This document shows positions 6,033 to 6,788 of a DNA stretch of 6,788 nt, one piece after another. The notes beneath the pieces were generated by a model. It was not told the origin of the DNA. It saw only the letters and a program-made list of their open reading frames with translations, and did not search any database. The translations under genes and the position numbers were made by a program. Within the stretch, counting starts at the first letter, position 1; each line of letters begins with the position of its first letter. Location of the stretch: the NCBI GenBank assembly GCA_016784945.1, contig JADHTP010000174.1, positions 1 through 6,788 on the forward strand, given 5' to 3'. Origin of the DNA: Deltaproteobacteria bacterium (GTDB lineage Bacteria > Myxococcota_A > UBA9042 > DTJE01).

Positions 6033-6063
6033 GTTGATCGTTTGATCGTTTGATCGTTGATCG
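6033..6063. repeat. Octamer tandem repeat of TTTGATCG
   Basis: Four nearly identical units stand head to tail: GTTGATCG, TTTGATCG, TTTGATCG and a 7-base TTGATCG. Each holds a GATC. It begins 2 bases after the hairpin at 6006-6031. Short tandem repeats like this can change copy number by replication slippage; here it lies about 70 bases upstream of the predicted lipoprotein -10. Confidence 0.8.
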
Positions 6064-6068
6064 TCCAG

Positions 6069-6093
6069 TCTGTAGATGAATTGGAAGTACAGA
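6069..6093. repeat. TCTGTA / TACAGA dyad
   Basis: TCTGTA (6069-6074) and TACAGA (6088-6093) are perfect inverted 6-mers separated by 13 AT-leaning bases. The form fits a dimeric regulator site, but 6-bp arms can also arise by chance. Confidence 0.3.
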
Positions 6094-6119
6094 TTGCGAC
6101 CGACCGCACTGCGGCCGGG

Positions 6120-6187
6120 CAAGGGGGGTGGGGCCCCGCGCGAAGCCGGAGGCAAGCGGGCTGGAGGAGGGCGAGCGCGCCCCCCTG
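6120..6187. repeat. G/C-rich block with inverted CAAGGGGGG / CCCCCCTG ends
   Basis: This 68-base block starts with CAAGGGGGG (6120-6128) and ends with CCCCCCTG (6180-6187), inverted relative to each other with one extra A. Inside are further complementary pieces (GCGCG at 6138-6142 with CGCGC at 6176-6180) and several G runs on the plus strand. It is preceded by a small CCGC/GCGG hairpin (6104-6114). It looks like a self-folding intergenic element; whether it is multicopy cannot be told from one window. Confidence 0.4.
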
Positions 6188-6205
6188 GTCAATGGTGCCC
6201 GGATG

Positions 6206-6222
6206 TCTGATTTCGAAACAGA
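6206..6222. promoter_or_regulatory. Candidate operator palindrome upstream of pssA
   Basis: The 17 bases consist of TCTG, one extra A, and then TTTCGAAACAGA; without that A they form a perfect 16-bp palindrome centred on TTCGAA. A second small dyad, ATACC/GGTAT (6222-6226 and 6231-6235), adjoins it. The position about 80 bases before the pssA start suits a regulator site. No bound factor can be named. Confidence 0.35.
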
Positions 6223-6299
6223 TACCTTGGGGTATTTTCAAATTGATTCACCGACACTATCCTGAGTTATCCAAAGGTTGTCTTCAGCGAAGATTCCTC

Positions 6300-6788
6300 A
6301 TGATGGGTTCCGGAATGAAATCGAACATCAGGAAAGCCGCTCCGAGCGCCGTCAGTGCTGCCAGCATGCTGCTGGGTCTGGCCTCCATGGTCATGGCGGC
6401 CTCGGGCCGGTTCGAGCTTGCCGCCTGGTTCATCATCTATTGCACCTTTCTGGACAAGGCCGACGGATCGCTGGCCAGGGCGCTCAACGCCAGCAGTCGC
6501 TTCGGCGTGGAAATGGACTCGTACTCCGACTTCACGGCCTTCGGCCTGGCCCCCGCGGCCCTGACATGGTTCAGCCTGGGAGGCGACCCGCCCGCCACCA
6601 CTCTCTGGGTGGCGTTCGGTAGCCTGACCTGGGTCCTCATGACCGCGATCCGCCTGGCCCGGTTCAACCTGGAGTCCGGGGGCGAGTCCGAGGACTTCGA
6701 AGGGGTGCCGACCACACTGGCGGCCGGCGTCTTCGCTTCCTTGTTTCTGACCCTTGACCACCAGGGCCTGCTCGATCAGTGGGGACCC
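6300..6788 (+). CDS. pssA: CDP-diacylglycerol--serine O-phosphatidyltransferase, 5' part
   Basis: The 163 visible codons encode a membrane enzyme of the CDP-alcohol phosphatidyltransferase family; the gene runs past the window end. The catalytic signature DxxDGxxAR-x8-GxxxDxxxD is complete: D52, D55, G56, A59, R60, G69, D73 and D77. The segment after it, FGVEMDSYSDFTAFGLAPA (69-86 region), and AIRLARFNLE followed by FEGVPTTLAAG are characteristic of phosphatidylserine synthases (the family found in Bacillus and many other bacteria, not the phospholipase-D-like E. coli enzyme). It would join CDP-diacylglycerol and serine to phosphatidylserine, the precursor of phosphatidylethanolamine. Hydrophobic stretches lie near 18-34, 40-51, 79-92, 102-118 and 138-152. 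The start is uncertain: ATG 6300, 6303 or 6315 are all in frame and none has a clear ribosome site. Another CDP-alcohol transferase of the family is a less likely alternative. Confidence 0.85.
   Translation, partial: MMGSGMKSNIRKAAPSAVSAASMLLGLASMVMAASGRFELAAWFIIYCTFLDKADGSLARALNASSRFGVEMDSYSDFTAFGLAPAALTWFSLGGDPPATTLWVAFGSLTWVLMTAIRLARFNLESGGESEDFEGVPTTLAAGVFASLFLTLDHQGLLDQWGP

Larger units (their letters stand above)
5930..6299. other. Structured intergenic region between divergent genes
   Basis: About 370 bases separate the lipoprotein gene (minus) from pssA (plus). I see no gene here: the in-frame minus extension to 6241 reads through the tandem repeat and lacks family-like sequence. It contains, in order, the lipoprotein ribosome site and -10, a hairpin (6006-6031), an octamer tandem repeat (6033-6063), a TCTGTA/TACAGA dyad (6069-6093), a G/C-rich block (6120-6187) and a near-perfect palindrome (6206-6222). 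The last roughly 60 bases before pssA are AT-richer and probably hold its promoter, but I find only a weak pair (TTGATT 6243-6248 and TTATCC 6267-6272). Confidence 0.7.

Noticed and set aside
6033..6063. CRISPR-like repeat
   Set aside because: The units are 7-8 bases, directly abutting and without spacers, so this is a simple tandem repeat.
5930..6241. N-terminal extension of the lipoprotein by 104 residues
   Set aside because: It would place the lipoprotein signal in the middle of the protein, and it reads through the octamer repeat and hairpin. The ATG at 5929 has GGAGG and an immediate signal peptide.
6267..6761. 164-codon minus-strand frame
   Set aside because: It is antisense to the phosphatidylserine synthase signature, and the sequence is Gly/Gln/Arg-rich shadow translation.

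Overview
The window is GC-rich and carries strongly G/C-ending codons, long antisense open frames, an uncoupled soluble sensor kinase with a receiver, and a very cysteine-rich secreted lipoprotein with CGN..CE..ENC.NC..DCGC repeats. Together these suggest a delta-proteobacterial type genome such as Myxococcota, Bradymonadia or relatives. This is an inference from protein style, not a phylogenetic placement.

Layout from left to right: (1) 1-101 is non-coding DNA with CGTGNN hexamer repeats forming a large imperfect inverted repeat. (2) 102-1607 on the minus strand is a complete glycerol kinase (glpK). (3) 1608-1647 is a 40-bp divergent gap with a good sigma-70-like glpK promoter whose -10 overlaps, head to head, a -10-like hexamer for the next gene. 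(4) 1648-3714 on the plus strand is a soluble hybrid histidine kinase (GAF-like, PAS, HisKA, HATPase, receiver). Its phospho-acceptor His and its receiver are intact, but its ATP-binding domain has lost most signature residues. (5) 3752-4261 on the plus strand is a promoter-like pair followed by a decayed gene with one frameshift and in-frame stops, weakly PilZ-like. (6) 4277-5929 on the minus strand is a 550-residue lipoprotein with 73 cysteines in about 337 residues, followed by a pre-peptidase-C-terminal-like (PPC-like) beta domain. (7) 5930-6299 is a structured intergenic region with a hairpin, an octamer tandem repeat, dyads and a G/C-rich block. (8) 6300-6788 on the plus strand is the 5' part of a CDP-alcohol phosphatidyltransferase, very probably phosphatidylserine synthase pssA, cut by the window end.

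How the genes may work together: glpK makes sn-glycerol 3-phosphate and pssA makes phosphatidylserine, so both touch phospholipid metabolism, but they are not in one operon and the link may be chance. The kinase is divergent from glpK and shares its promoter region, so the two are likely to influence each other's transcription. A regulatory link between kinase activity and glycerol use is speculation. The observations most worth a second look are the degenerate catalytic domain of the hybrid kinase, the overlapping divergent promoter, and the two-class cysteine repeat architecture of the lipoprotein.
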